Positions 40,711 through 53,153 are shown, counted from the first letter of the stretch. The stretch: 64,000 nt of DNA from Oceanicola granulosus HTCC2516 (GCF_000153305.1 NZ_CH724107.1:477377-541376); one strand, 5' to 3'. The notes: a model not told the origin generated them from the sequence alone. Program-made: numbers and translations.

Positions 40711-41673
40711 ATGAGCCCGCGCGATCTCAAGATCCCCAGCCAGCGCCACCCCGAGAAGGCGCGCCGCCCGGACAACGCCCAGCCGAAGAAGCCCGACTGG
40801 ATCCGGGTCAAGGCCCCGACCTCCGAAGGCTACAAGCAGACCCGCGACATCATGCGCGAGCACAAGCTCGTCACCGTCTGCGAGGAGGCCGGCTGCCCCA
40901 ACGTGGGCGAGTGCTGGTCCCAGGGCCACGCCACGATGATGATCATGGGCGAGGTCTGCACCCGGGCCTGCACCTTCTGCAACATCGCCACCGGCAAGCC
41001 CCCCGAGGCGCTCGACGTGTTCGAGCCGGGGCGCGTGGCCGACGCGGTCAAGAAGCTCGGGCTCAATCACGTGGTCGTCACTTCCGTCGACCGCGACGAT
41101 GTCGAGGACGGCGGCGCCGAACACTTCGCCCAGACCATCCGCGCCATCCGTCGCCAGTCGCCCGACACCACGATCGAGATCCTGACGCCCGACTTCATCC
41201 GCTGCGCCCCCGAGGCGCTCGAGGTGGTCGTCGCGGCCAAGCCCGACGTGTTCAACCACAACCTCGAGACGGTCCCCGGCCTCTACCCCGAGGTCCGTCC
41301 CGGCGCGCGCTACTTCCACTCCCTGCGGCTGCTGCAGCGGGTCAAGGAGCTCGACCCGACGCTGTTCACCAAGTCCGGCCTGATGGTCGGCCTCGGCGAG
41401 GACCGGCAGGCGGTGATCCAGGTGATGGAGGACATGCGCGCCGCCGACGTCGATTTTCTCACCATCGGCCAGTACCTGCAGCCGACGCCCAAGCACCACC
41501 GCGTCGACCGCTTCGTGACGCCCGAGGAATTCGCCTCGTACGAGAAGGCGGCCTGGGGCAAGGGCTTCCTGATGGTCTCGGCAACCCCGCTCACCCGCTC
41601 GAGCTACCACGCCGGCGACGATTTCGCGCGCCTGCGCGAGAACCGCATGAGGAAGCTCGGCCAGTTGGCGTGA
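40711..41673 (+). CDS. lipA: Lipoyl synthase
   Basis: A 320-aa radical-SAM enzyme inserting two sulfurs into protein-bound octanoyl groups. The radical SAM cluster motif is CTRACTFC (CX3CX2C). The auxiliary cluster motif is [12 protein letters not shown] (CX4CX5C), with the closing serine in [48 protein letters not shown] is typical. ATG 40711 follows AGGAG; a frame extending back to 40630 is not needed. It is transcribed alone and followed by REP-like repeats. Confidence 0.97.
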   Translation: MSPRDLKIPSQRHPEKARRPDNAQPKKPDWIRVKAPTSEGYKQTRDIMREHKLVTVCEEAGCPNVGECWSQGHATMMIMGEVCTRACTFCNIATGKPPEALDVFEPGRVADAVKKLGLNHVVVTSVDRDDVEDGGAEHFAQTIRAIRRQSPDTTIEILTPDFIRCAPEALEVVVAAKPDVFNHNLETVPGLYPEVRPGARYFHSLRLLQRVKELDPTLFTKSGLMVGLGEDRQAVIQVMEDMRAADVDFLTIGQYLQPTPKHHRVDRFVTPEEFASYEKAAWGKGFLMVSATPLTRSSYHAGDDFARLRENRMRKLGQLA

Positions 41674-41686
41674 TGGTGGGTCGGGG

Positions 41687-41709
41687 GCCGGGCTGAAGCC
41701 CGGCCTACG
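41687..41709 (+). repeat. REP-like palindrome, copy 1
   Basis: GCCGGGCT-GA-AGCCCGGC followed by CTACG, 14 bases after the lipA stop. The same palindrome occurs at 46062, 51043 and 63982, always intergenic and 3' of a plus-strand gene. Confidence 0.85.
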
Positions 41710-41714
41710 CGTAG

Positions 41715-41781
41715 GGTGCGCATTCATTGCGCACCTGCACATGCCACACGGTCAGGGTAGGGTGCGCATTCATTGCGCACC
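41715..41781. repeat. Two tandem copies of an inverted-repeat element
   Basis: GGTGCGCATTCATTGCGCACC occurs at 41715-41735 and again at 41761-41781. Each is a palindrome (GGTGCGCA / TGCGCACC) around TTCAT, and each is preceded by GTAG. They lie between the convergent lipA and methyltransferase genes next to a REP-like copy. They may also act as a bidirectional hairpin. Confidence 0.8.
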
Positions 41782-41791
41782 CCCCGCCATT

Positions 41792-42754
41792 TCACGCCCG
41801 CCGACGACGCCGGCCGTCGCGCCGTGGCCCGCCGGCGGCGGCGGCGGCCTTTGAAGCGTCCGCGAAGGACGTGCCGTCCTTGGTGGCGTCGAGGATGCGG
41901 GTGAAGGCGATCCAGGCCGAGCCGTTGGGGTCGTGGTTGGCGAGCAGGTTGGCCGCGCGGATCGCTTCCATCTCCACCGCCCGGGTCGGGTTCATGATCG
42001 CCGAGGTCATGCCCGCGCCGATCGCCATGGGCAGGAAGGCGGCGTTGATGCCGTGCCGGTTGGGCAGGCCGAAGGAGATGTTGGACGCGCCGCAGGTCGT
42101 GTTCACCCCGAGCTCGTTCCGCAGGCGGCGCACCAGCGCGAAGACCTGCTGACCGGCGGTCGCCATCGCGCCGATGGGCATCACCAGCGGGTCGACGACG
42201 ATGTCGTGCGCGGGGATGCCGAAATCCGCCGCCCGCTCGACGACCTTCCTGGCCACGGCGAAGCGCACGTCGGGGTCTTCGGAGATGCCGGTGTCGTCGT
42301 TGGAGATCGCCACCACCGGCACGTTGTACTTCTTGACCAGCGGCAGCACGAGCTCGAGGCGGTCCTCCTCGCCGGTCACCGAATTCAGCAGCGGCCGCCC
42401 CTCGCAGCATTGCAGCCCCGCCTCGAGCGCGCCGGGCACCGAGCTGTCGATGCAGAGCGGCACGTCGACCAGCCCCTGCACGAGCTCGAGCATCTTCGTC
42501 ATCAGCGGCGGCTCGGTCTCGTTGGGGTTGGGGTTGGAGTTGTAGACCACCCCGGCATTCACATCGAGCATCGTCGCGCCGCAGGCGACCTGCATCAGCG
42601 CGTCGGCCTCGACGGTGGAGAAGTCGCCGGCCTCGAGCTCGGCGGCGAGCTTCTTGCGCCCCGTGGGGTTGATCCGCTCGCCGATGACGCAGAACGGCTC
42701 GTCAAAGCCGATCACGGCGGTCTTCGTCTTGCTCTCGACGACGGTGCGGGTCAT
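41792..42754 (-). CDS. Methyltetrahydrofolate:corrinoid methyltransferase (pterin-binding, MtgA/AcsE type)
   Basis: A 320-aa TIM-barrel enzyme transferring a methyl group between a corrinoid protein and tetrahydrofolate. Pterin-site motifs are VIGERINPTGRKK (about 23-35), CGATMLDVNAGV, ISNDDTG and GASNISFGLPNRHGINAAFL. The C-terminal ~15 residues (GGPRRDGRRRRRA) are a basic, probably non-essential tail. It is the last gene of a four-gene operon, overlapping the HAD gene by ATGA. By analogy with the MttB-MtgA route of betaine demethylation, it would pass methyl groups to THF for oxidation. No corrinoid carrier is encoded in the window. Confidence 0.9.
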   Translation of the reverse strand: MTRTVVESKTKTAVIGFDEPFCVIGERINPTGRKKLAAELEAGDFSTVEADALMQVACGATMLDVNAGVVYNSNPNPNETEPPLMTKMLELVQGLVDVPLCIDSSVPGALEAGLQCCEGRPLLNSVTGEEDRLELVLPLVKKYNVPVVAISNDDTGISEDPDVRFAVARKVVERAADFGIPAHDIVVDPLVMPIGAMATAGQQVFALVRRLRNELGVNTTCGASNISFGLPNRHGINAAFLPMAIGAGMTSAIMNPTRAVEMEAIRAANLLANHDPNGSAWIAFTRILDATKDGTSFADASKAAAAAGGPRRDGRRRRRA

Positions 42755-43407
42755 GCGGTGGCTCCTTCAATGCGCCGGATCTCGGTCTCGAGCGCGGGGT
42801 CAGTGTAATCGCGGATGGTGGCGGTGGCGCCGGCGGCGCGGAGAGTGTCGGCGTCGAGCCCGGTCGTCACGCCGAGCACCGTCGCGCCGGCGCCGGCGGC
42901 CGAGGCGATCCCGGCGCGGCTGTCCTCGAAGGCGAGCGTCTGCCCGGGCGTGACGCCGAGCAGGCGCATCGCGTGGGCGTAAGGGTAGGGGTCGGGCTTG
43001 CCGCGCGGGCAGTCGTCGCCAAGCACGATGGTGGCGAAGCGCCCGTCGAGGCCGATGGCCGAGAGCATCGCCTCGGCGTTCTCGCGCGGCGCGTTGGTGA
43101 CGACGGCCATGGGCCAGCCCGCGGCCTCGGCGCGCTCGAGCAGCGCCAGCAGCCCCGGCAGGGGCTCGGCGCTGCCGCCGAGCCGCTCGCGGAAACGGGC
43201 CTCCTTGTCGTCGGCCATCTCCTGGGTGTGGGAGTCGGGGAAGTACTCCTCGAAGATCTCGGCGTTCAGGCGGCCGTGGATGTGCTTCATGTAGAAAGCC
43301 TCGTCCACGTCGCGGCCGTGCTCGGCGAAGATGTCGACGAAGACCGCCGCGTGCAGCGGGTCGGTCTCGAGCAGTGTGCCGTCGAGGTCGAAAAGCAGCG
43401 CCGGCAT
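42751..43407 (-). CDS. HAD-family phosphatase (beta-PGM/gph-like)
   Basis: A 218-aa haloacid dehalogenase-type phosphatase. Motif I is LFDLDGTLLETD (nucleophile and acid Asp), motif II Thr in VVTNAP, motif III Lys in RGKPDPYPY and motif IV FEDSRAGI. A helical cap lies between about 15 and 80. ATG 43407 starts at the fold; upstream codons overlap metF. It is translationally coupled at both ends (TGATG with the MetF-like gene, ATGA with the methyltransferase), so it belongs to the one-carbon operon. Its substrate there is unknown; repair or recycling of a phosphorylated side product is a guess. Confidence 0.9.
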   Translation of the reverse strand: MPALLFDLDGTLLETDPLHAAVFVDIFAEHGRDVDEAFYMKHIHGRLNAEIFEEYFPDSHTQEMADDKEARFRERLGGSAEPLPGLLALLERAEAAGWPMAVVTNAPRENAEAMLSAIGLDGRFATIVLGDDCPRGKPDPYPYAHAMRLLGVTPGQTLAFEDSRAGIASAAGAGATVLGVTTGLDADTLRAAGATATIRDYTDPALETEIRRIEGATA

Positions 43408-44339
43408 CAGGCCGTCGCCGCCGCGGGACGGGCCGCCGCGCCGCCGTGGGTGCGCGCCCACTCCGCGCAGGCGGCGATGCCGCCGAGCGGAAAGAAGTGG
43501 ATCTGCGGCACCTGGAAGCCGGGATGGACCGCCTTGTGATCGGCGAGGGCCTGCAGCACCTCGTCGGGCTCGTAGGGCAGCAGCAGCTTGGAGACGTCGA
43601 GCGCGCGCTTCTGCAGCACCTTCAGCGACGGTCCGACGCCGCAGGCCATGGCGAACTTGATCATCGTCTGCAGCTTCGCCGGCCCCGCGATGCCCACATG
43701 GACGGGCAGGGTGATGCCGGCGGCGGTGAGCGCCTCGGTCCAGCGGATGATCGCGCCCGCGTCGAAGGCGAACTGGGTGACCAGCGCCATCTCGGCGTCG
43801 GTGCGCTCGGAGAAGGCCTGCTTCCAGGCCAGCGCCTCCTCGACCTGCGCGGTCGAGCCGTCGGGGTCGATGTCGCGGTTGCCCTCGGGGTGGCCGGCGA
43901 CGTGCAGGCGGGTGAAGCCGGCGGCGTCGAAGAGGCCGGTCTCGAGCAGCTGCATCGAGCAGTGGAAGTCGCCGTGCGGCGCCTTGACGCCGCCCGCCAG
44001 CACCAGCGCCTGGCGCACGCCGGCCTCGCCCCGGTAGCGGGCGATCCAGTCGGCGAGGGTGGCGCGGTCGGGGATGATGCGCGCGGGGAAGTGCGGCATC
44101 GCCTCGAAGCCCTCGTCGGCGAGGCGGCGCGCGGTGGCGACCATGTCCTCGATGGGGGTGCCCTCGATGTGGGCGATGTAGACGCGCGTGCCGGCGGGAA
44201 GCAGCGCGCGGAAGTCCTCCACCTTGGCGGCGGTGCGCGGCATCACCTCGATCGAGTAGCCCTCGAGCAGGGCGGCGACGCGCCCGTCGGTGGCCTGGCC
44301 GGCCGGGCCGGGGCTGCGGCGGAAGTTGAGCAGTGCCAT
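43407..44339 (-). CDS. MetF-like methylenetetrahydrofolate reductase
   Basis: A 310-aa TIM-barrel flavoprotein of the MetF superfamily, of the kind placed next to corrinoid methyltransferases rather than the biosynthetic MetF. Segments include YSIEVMPRTAAKVEDF, VYIAHIEGTPIEDMVATARRLADEGFEAMPHFPAR, FHVAGHPEGNRDIDPDG-like RLHVAGHPEGNRDID and QFAFDAGAIIRW. It would interconvert methyl-THF and methylene-THF, here probably in the oxidative direction. ATG 44339 follows GGGAGG. The gene begins 26 bases after the PF13769 gene. Confidence 0.85.
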   Translation of the reverse strand: MALLNFRRSPGPAGQATDGRVAALLEGYSIEVMPRTAAKVEDFRALLPAGTRVYIAHIEGTPIEDMVATARRLADEGFEAMPHFPARIIPDRATLADWIARYRGEAGVRQALVLAGGVKAPHGDFHCSMQLLETGLFDAAGFTRLHVAGHPEGNRDIDPDGSTAQVEEALAWKQAFSERTDAEMALVTQFAFDAGAIIRWTEALTAAGITLPVHVGIAGPAKLQTMIKFAMACGVGPSLKVLQKRALDVSKLLLPYEPDEVLQALADHKAVHPGFQVPQIHFFPLGGIAACAEWARTHGGAAARPAAATA

Positions 44340-44365
44340 GAGGACCTCCCTGAGACGCTGGCGGA

Positions 44366-44662
44366 TCACGCCCAGCCGTCGTTTCCGATGAGCGCCTTGA
44401 GGCGCGCCGTGTCGTACTCCGCCTCGAGCCGCGCCGCGGTGGCCTCGGCGGCCTCGCGGTCGTCGCCCTCGACGCCGACGGGCGCGGCCTTGCGCCACTC
44501 CGCGAGGTAGGCGTCGGTCTCGGCGGCGCCAGTCTTCATCGCGGCCCGGTCGATCGCCTGCTCGAAGCGCTCGCTGAGCTGCACCTTCACCGCGCGCCGT
44601 CCCTTGCCGACGATCACCTGGGCGGGAATGTCTCGCCAGTACACGATCGTCACGTCCGCCAT
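44366..44662 (-). CDS. PF13769 'virulence factor' family small protein
   Basis: A 98-aa cytosolic protein matching the small family named 'Virulence factor' (PF13769): VTIVYWRDIPAQVIVGKGRRAVKVQLSERFEQAIDRAAMKTG, then DAYLAEWRK. The name is historical; its constant position in front of MetF-like and methyl-THF:corrinoid methyltransferase genes suggests a role in one-carbon transfer. The function is unproven. ATG 44662 follows AAGGGGAA. It is the first gene of the operon, behind a 12-base palindrome. Confidence 0.82.
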   Translation of the reverse strand: MADVTIVYWRDIPAQVIVGKGRRAVKVQLSERFEQAIDRAAMKTGAAETDAYLAEWRKAAPVGVEGDDREAAEATAARLEAEYDTARLKALIGNDGWA

Positions 44663-44710
44663 GCGATTCCCCTTTGCCGTCCGGGCACTTCTAAGGTCCA
44701 ACGCGCGCGC

Positions 44711-44722
44711 ACCGACGTCGGT
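44711..44722. promoter_or_regulatory. 12-base palindrome upstream of the one-carbon operon
   Basis: ACCGACGTCGGT is perfectly self-complementary and lies 48 bases before the start of the PF13769 gene. An operator is possible; no second copy was noticed in the window. Confidence 0.3.
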
Positions 44723-44923
44723 TTTCGACATAACAACACCACGCTGCGACGCCTAGATCGCAAGCCCGCGCGCCGAGGGCCAGCCCCGGCCGCGTGAAAA
44801 GGGCTCACCACCATCTTGAGGCGGAGGTGACGCGACGCCGGGGTGTCGCGGAGAGGTCACAACGCTTGTCAGATCGACGACGCATCCGTAGATTGGCCTC
44901 AACTAGATATGGAGGGCGTGACG

Positions 44924-46036
44924 ATGGCGCCCAAGCGTCCCAAGGGTGCGGGCGCTTTCCCACTGCCGGTCGAGAGCCCTGCGCCCATACCGCCGGATCC
45001 GGACTCGCTCTACGCGGCGCTGGATCTCGGCACCAACAGCTGCCGGATGCTGATTGCCCAGCCCAAGGGCAGTCAGTTCCACGTGATAGACAGCTTCTCG
45101 AAGTCGGTCCAGCTCGGGCTGGGGCTCGAGACGTCGGGGCGGCTGTCGCGCTCGTCGATGGCGCGCACCGTCAACGCGATGCGCATCTGCATGCAGAAGC
45201 TGCGCCGCCACAAGGTCTCGCGGATGCGGCTGGTGGCGACCGAGGCCTGCCGGAGGGCCACCAACGCCGGCCAGTTCATCGCCCAGGTGCGCCGCGAGAC
45301 GGGGCTGAAGCTCGAGATCATCGAGCCCGAGGAGGAGGCCCGGCTGGCGGTCATCTCCTGCGCGCCGCTCGTCTCGACGCGCACCGACCAGCTTCTCGTC
45401 GTCGATATCGGCGGCGGCTCGACGGAGCTGGTCTGGATCGACCTCACCAACGTCCCGCGCCTCGACCGGCCCAAGGCGATCATGCGCCTGCATTCGGGCT
45501 TCAAGCAGGGTCCGGGCCCGTTCCCCGTCGCCAAGGTGGTGGACTGGATCTCGGTGCCGCTCGGCGTCGCCACCCTGCGCGACCAGTTCCGCGACGTGGA
45601 GGACGACTCGGCCCGCTTCGCGCTGATGAGCTGGTTCTTCGAGGAGAACCTCGCCGAGTTCGCGCCCTATGCCTCCGAGCAGATCAAGGAAGGTTTCCAG
45701 ATCATCGGCACGTCGGGCACCGTCACCACCGTCGCCGCGTCCCACCTCGGCCTGCGGCGCTACGACCGCTCCAAGGTGGACGGGCTGCGGATGACGACGG
45801 AGCAGATCGACACGGTGATCCGCGACTACCTCGCGCTCGGCCCCGAGGGGCGGCGCAACGATCCGCGCATCGGCAAGGACCGGCAGGCCCTGATCATGTC
45901 GGGCGCGGCGATCCTGCAGGCCCTGATGCGGATCTGGCCGACGGATCGGCTGTCCGTCGCCGACCGGGGGCTGCGCGAGGGGCTGCTCTACGCGCAGATG
46001 AGCGCGGACGGGGTTCTCGAGGGTGGGCCGTACTAG
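44924..46036 (+). CDS. Ppx/GppA family exopolyphosphatase
   Basis: A 370-aa ASKHA-fold phosphatase acting on polyphosphate or guanosine pentaphosphate. Phosphate loop 1 is AALDLGTNSCRML (about residue 26), the catalytic-Glu region is EACRRATN, and loop 2 is VVDIGGGSTELVW. IGTSGTVTTVAA and LSVADRGLREGLL are family marks. It is the short, two-domain form without the HD domain. ATG 44924 follows GGAGG by eight bases. The neighbour rlmE is often next to this gene in Rhodobacterales. Confidence 0.9.
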   Translation: MAPKRPKGAGAFPLPVESPAPIPPDPDSLYAALDLGTNSCRMLIAQPKGSQFHVIDSFSKSVQLGLGLETSGRLSRSSMARTVNAMRICMQKLRRHKVSRMRLVATEACRRATNAGQFIAQVRRETGLKLEIIEPEEEARLAVISCAPLVSTRTDQLLVVDIGGGSTELVWIDLTNVPRLDRPKAIMRLHSGFKQGPGPFPVAKVVDWISVPLGVATLRDQFRDVEDDSARFALMSWFFEENLAEFAPYASEQIKEGFQIIGTSGTVTTVAASHLGLRRYDRSKVDGLRMTTEQIDTVIRDYLALGPEGRRNDPRIGKDRQALIMSGAAILQALMRIWPTDRLSVADRGLREGLLYAQMSADGVLEGGPY

Positions 46037-46061
46037 CACGGCGGGCGCGGAGTGGCGGGGG

Positions 46062-46084
46062 GCCGGGCTGAAGCCCGGCCTACG
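46062..46084 (+). repeat. REP-like palindrome, copy 2
   Basis: GCCGGGCTGAAGCCCGGC plus CTACG in the 78-base gap between two convergent genes. It is identical to copy 1 including the trailing CTACG. Confidence 0.85.
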
Positions 46085-46114
46085 TGCCGGCAGTGGGCCA
46101 CGCGCCGCAGGCCG

Positions 46115-46483
46115 TCACTTCCGCCCGCCGCGCACCAGCGACAATCCGGTCACCAGCATTCCCAGCGCCGTCGCTCCGCTCGGAAACCGCTTCGCGTCCC
46201 ACCAGCGGCGCTCGCGGGCGACGGCCTCGATGGCGGGGATCAGCGAGCGCAGCAGCATCAGCCAGCCGAGGGCGCGGAACCGGCCGCGCACGGTGAAGGC
46301 GGCGGCGGCGAGGATGCCGCTGACGAGCCGGGCCTGGTGCAGCGTGCGGCGCGCGGCCCCCGAGCGCAGCGGCCGGCGGTAGCGGGCGGCGGCGGCCTCG
46401 GGGTCGTTGACGAACTGGGCGCCGACCAGCACGGCACCGGCGAGGCCGGTCAGCAGCAGCGTCTTGGGCAGGGGGGTGGTCAC
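46115..46483 (-). CDS. Small hypothetical membrane protein
   Basis: A 122-aa protein with hydrophobic segments at about 7-22 ([17 protein letters not shown]), 50-66, 70-88 and 105-118. I do not recognise the family. The proposed start is GTG at 46483, with AGGAG upstream; a longer frame to 46570 is less hydrophobic and runs towards rlmE. It is divergent from rlmE and convergent with the phosphatase gene. Confidence in the frame comes from its membrane-like composition and lack of a competing gene. Confidence 0.6.
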   Translation of the reverse strand: MTTPLPKTLLLTGLAGAVLVGAQFVNDPEAAAARYRRPLRSGAARRTLHQARLVSGILAAAAFTVRGRFRALGWLMLLRSLIPAIEAVARERRWWDAKRFPSGATALGMLVTGLSLVRGGRK

Positions 46484-46587
46484 GGCGGCGGGCTCCTCGT
46501 TTCGGCGTCTTCTTCCACAACCCCGCCGGGCCCGCCCGGTTTCGCCGCGGCTTGTCTGACGCGGCCCCACGCGCTATCGCGGGCCGC

Positions 46588-47298
46588 ATGGCGAAGAAGA
46601 CACGCAAATCCTCCGGCCGCGGCCAGCGCGACCTCACCGTGAAGGTGAAGACCGCGCGCGGCCGCAAGCTGTCCTCGACGCTCTGGCTGCAGCGCCAGCT
46701 CAACGACCCGTACGTCAAGCGCGCGAAGGCCGACGGCTACCGGGGCCGCGCCGCCTACAAGATCCTCGAGCTCGACGACAAGTACCGCTTCCTCGTTCCC
46801 GGCGCGCGGGTGGTGGACCTCGGCTGCGCGCCCGGCGGCTGGTGCCAGGTCGCGGTGCGGCGCACCAACGCGCTCGGCGAGCGCTCCGACAAGGCGGTGG
46901 GCAAGGTGCTCGGCATCGACCTGCAGGAGGTCGAGCCGATCGCGGGCGCGGAGATCCACCAGCTCGACTTCCTCGCCGACGACGCCGACGAGCAGGTCAA
47001 GGACTGGCTCGCCGGCCCCGCCGACGTGGTGATGTCGGACATGGCCGCCTCCGCCTCGGGCCACAAGCAGACCGACCACCTGCGCATCGTCGCGCTCTGC
47101 GAGGCGGCGGCGTATTTCGCCTTCGACGTGCTCGTCGAGGGCGGCACGTTCGTGGCGAAGGTGCTCGCGGGCGGCGCGGAGGGGAGCCTGCAGACCCTGC
47201 TCAAGCAGCGCTTCACCAAGGTCGTCAACGTCAAGCCGCCGGCCTCGCGCGCCGACAGTTCCGAAAAGTTCGTCGTCGCGACGGGCTTCCGCGGCTGA
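46588..47298 (+). CDS. rlmE: 23S rRNA (uridine-2'-O) methyltransferase RlmE (FtsJ)
   Basis: A 236-aa SAM-dependent methyltransferase for U2552 of 23S rRNA, acting in late 50S assembly. It has a basic N-terminal tail ([15 protein letters not shown]). The K-D-K-E tetrad is visible: Lys in [10 protein letters not shown], Asp in VMSDMAAS, Lys in FVAKVLAGG and Glu in [10 protein letters not shown]. The SAM loop is [18 protein letters not shown] 46588 gives the normal length. Confidence 0.95.
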   Translation: MAKKTRKSSGRGQRDLTVKVKTARGRKLSSTLWLQRQLNDPYVKRAKADGYRGRAAYKILELDDKYRFLVPGARVVDLGCAPGGWCQVAVRRTNALGERSDKAVGKVLGIDLQEVEPIAGAEIHQLDFLADDADEQVKDWLAGPADVVMSDMAASASGHKQTDHLRIVALCEAAAYFAFDVLVEGGTFVAKVLAGGAEGSLQTLLKQRFTKVVNVKPPASRADSSEKFVVATGFRG

Positions 47299-47322
47299 GG
47301 GGGCAGGGGCCTCCGACAATCG

Positions 47323-47354
47323 AAAAAAGCGGCGCCCGCCGAAGCGCGCGCCGC
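47323..47354 (-). terminator. Rho-independent terminator of katG
   Basis: On the minus strand GCGGCGC...GCGCCGC forms a 7-bp stem and is followed by six T. It lies 37 bases past the katG stop. Confidence 0.75.
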
Positions 47355-47391
47355 TCGGGAGAGGCAGCCGGCCCCCGGAGGGGCCGACGCT

Positions 47392-50993
<3,602 letters not shown>

Positions 50994-51042
50994 TGCGTGT
51001 AATCAGTATTATGTAACGTTTTAGCCGTGTGCCGGCGAGGGT

Positions 51043-51060
51043 GCCGGGCTGAAGCCCGGC
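51043..51060 (+). repeat. REP-like palindrome, copy 3
   Basis: GCCGGGCTGAAGCCCGGC, 50 bases after the DoeA-like gene and before the nucleotidase gene. The following bases are CTGCG rather than CTACG. Confidence 0.85.
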
Positions 51061-51190
51061 CTGCGTCGGGAGACGGCGTAACCTCGCGGAAGTTGAGCGA
51101 GAGACTTTGCCTGCGCGCGATTCGCCTGCAATCTGCTTGTCACAAGGTCCGCGTAAGCCGGGCCCGAACCGACAACAGGGAAACGAACAC

Positions 51191-53149
51191 ATGACCTTTA
51201 CCCTCACCCGCCGCGGCTTCCTCGCCGGTACCGCCGGCATGATCGCGCTGCATCCGTTCTCGGCCAGCGCCCAAAGCGGTCAGGCCCACCTGCGGATCAT
51301 GGAAACCACCGATATCCACGTCCACGTCTGGCCCTACGACTACTACGCCGACCGCCCCTCCGACACGGTCGGCCTCGCCCGCACCGCCTCGCTCATCGAC
51401 GCCGTGCGCGCCGAGAGCACGAACTCGCTGCTGCTCGACAACGGCGACTTCCTCCAGGGCAACCCCATGGGCGATTACATGGCCTACGAGAAAGGCATGG
51501 ACGGCGACGTCGTCCACCCGGTCATCGAGGCCTTCAACACGCTCGGCTACGACGCGATGACGCTCGGCAACCACGAGTTCAACTACGGGCTCGACTTCCT
51601 GACCAAGGCGCTCGCCGGCGCGGGCTTCCCGGTGGTCTGCTGCAACGTCACCACCAGCCAGGGCGACGAGATCACCGCCGACGAGACGCTGGTGCCGCCC
51701 TACACCATCGTCGAGCGCGAGATCACCGACGGCGCGGGCGAGACCTTCCCGATCAAGATCGGCCTGATCGGCTTCGTTCCGCCCCAGATCATGACCTGGG
51801 ACCGCCGCCACCTCGAGGGCCGCGTCGACGTGCGCGACATCATCGAGGCGGCCAACGCCTACGTGCCGAAGATGAAGGAGGAAGGCGCCGAGATCATCAT
51901 CGCGCTGGCCCATTCCGGCATCGGCTCCGACGAGCACACGCACATGATGGAGAACGCCGCGATCCCGCTCGGCGGCGTCGAGGGCATCGACGTGGTCCTG
52001 TCGGGCCACAGCCACCTCGTCTTCCCCGGCCCCGACTACGAGGACTGGCCCGGTGCGGACGTCGCCGCCGGCACGCTCGGCGGCAAGCCCGGCGTGATGG
52101 CCGGCTTCTGGGGCTCGCACATGGGCCTCGTCGACCTGATGCTCGAGCGCGACGGCGACACGTGGACAGTCTCCGACTTCACCGTCGAGGCCCGGCCGAT
52201 CTCGCAGCGCGAGGAGGATCGCTCGGTCACGGCGCTGGTCGACGACCACGAGCCGGTGCTCGAGGCCACCGATGACGCCCACGAGGAGACGCTGGAATAC
52301 GTGCGCGCCGAGGTCGGCCAGACCGACGCGCCGCTCCATTCGTACTTCGCGCTGGTCGCCGACGATCCGTCCGTCCAGATCGTCTCCAACGCCCAGACCT
52401 GGTACATCGAGCAGATGATGCAGGGCACCGAGAACGAGGGCCTGCCGATCCTGTCGGCCGCCGCGCCGTTCAAGGCCGGGGGCCGCGGCGGGCCGGACTA
52501 CTTCACCGACGTGGCCGCCGGCCCGGTGGCGATCAAGAACGTCTCCGATCTCTACCTCTACCCGAACACGGTGCGCGCGGTGAAGATCGACGGCGCCACG
52601 GTGCGGGAGTGGCTCGAACGGTCGGCCTCGATCTTCAACCAGGTCGAGCCCGGGGCCGAGGACGCGATGCTGCTCAACCCCGAGATGCCCTCCTACAACT
52701 TCGACGTCATCGACGGGGTCACCTACGAGATCGACCTCTCGGAGCCGCCGAAGTTCGACCGGGACGGCAACGTCATCAACGAGGGCGCGAACCGGATCAA
52801 GAACCTGCGCTACCAGGGCGAGCCGATCGACGAGAGCCAGGAGTTCATCGTCGCGACGAACAACTACCGCGCCTCCGGCGGCGGCACCTTCCCGGGCGCC
52901 GACGGCAGCACCACGATCTTCGAGGGCCCGGACACCAACCGCGACGTGATCGTGCGCTACATCGTCGAGCAAGGCACGATCAGTCCGACCGCGGACGCCA
53001 ACTGGACCTTCACGCCGATGGACGGCACCACGGTCCTGTTCGAGACGGGCCCGGCAGGCGCGCACTACGCCGAGAGCGTCGAGGGCGTGCAGATCGAGCC
53101 GGCGGGCGACAGCGATACCGGCTTCGCCGTCTTCCGCATCCGGCTCTGA
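51191..53149 (+). CDS. Tat-exported 5'-nucleotidase/2',3'-cyclic phosphodiesterase (CpdB-like)
   Basis: A 652-aa periplasmic metallophosphoesterase that releases phosphate from nucleotides. The Tat signal is TRRGFLAGTAGMIAL with cleavage near SASA-QSG. The dimetal site motifs are ETTDIHVHVWPYDYY, LLDNGDFLQGNPMGDY, LGNHEFNYGLDF, ALAHSGIG and LSGHSHLVFPG. A C-terminal substrate domain (about 370-640) includes GGRGGPDYFTDV and ATNNYRASGGGTFPG. Length matches CpdB. It stands alone and presumably serves phosphate scavenging; I see no clear pho box. Confidence 0.92.
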   Translation: MTFTLTRRGFLAGTAGMIALHPFSASAQSGQAHLRIMETTDIHVHVWPYDYYADRPSDTVGLARTASLIDAVRAESTNSLLLDNGDFLQGNPMGDYMAYEKGMDGDVVHPVIEAFNTLGYDAMTLGNHEFNYGLDFLTKALAGAGFPVVCCNVTTSQGDEITADETLVPPYTIVEREITDGAGETFPIKIGLIGFVPPQIMTWDRRHLEGRVDVRDIIEAANAYVPKMKEEGAEIIIALAHSGIGSDEHTHMMENAAIPLGGVEGIDVVLSGHSHLVFPGPDYEDWPGADVAAGTLGGKPGVMAGFWGSHMGLVDLMLERDGDTWTVSDFTVEARPISQREEDRSVTALVDDHEPVLEATDDAHEETLEYVRAEVGQTDAPLHSYFALVADDPSVQIVSNAQTWYIEQMMQGTENEGLPILSAAAPFKAGGRGGPDYFTDVAAGPVAIKNVSDLYLYPNTVRAVKIDGATVREWLERSASIFNQVEPGAEDAMLLNPEMPSYNFDVIDGVTYEIDLSEPPKFDRDGNVINEGANRIKNLRYQGEPIDESQEFIVATNNYRASGGGTFPGADGSTTIFEGPDTNRDVIVRYIVEQGTISPTADANWTFTPMDGTTVLFETGPAGAHYAESVEGVQIEPAGDSDTGFAVFRIRL

Positions 53150-53153
53150 CGGA

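Noticed and set aside
41715..41781. CRISPR repeats
   Set aside because: Only two copies of a palindrome, with one 25-base gap and no array or cas genes.
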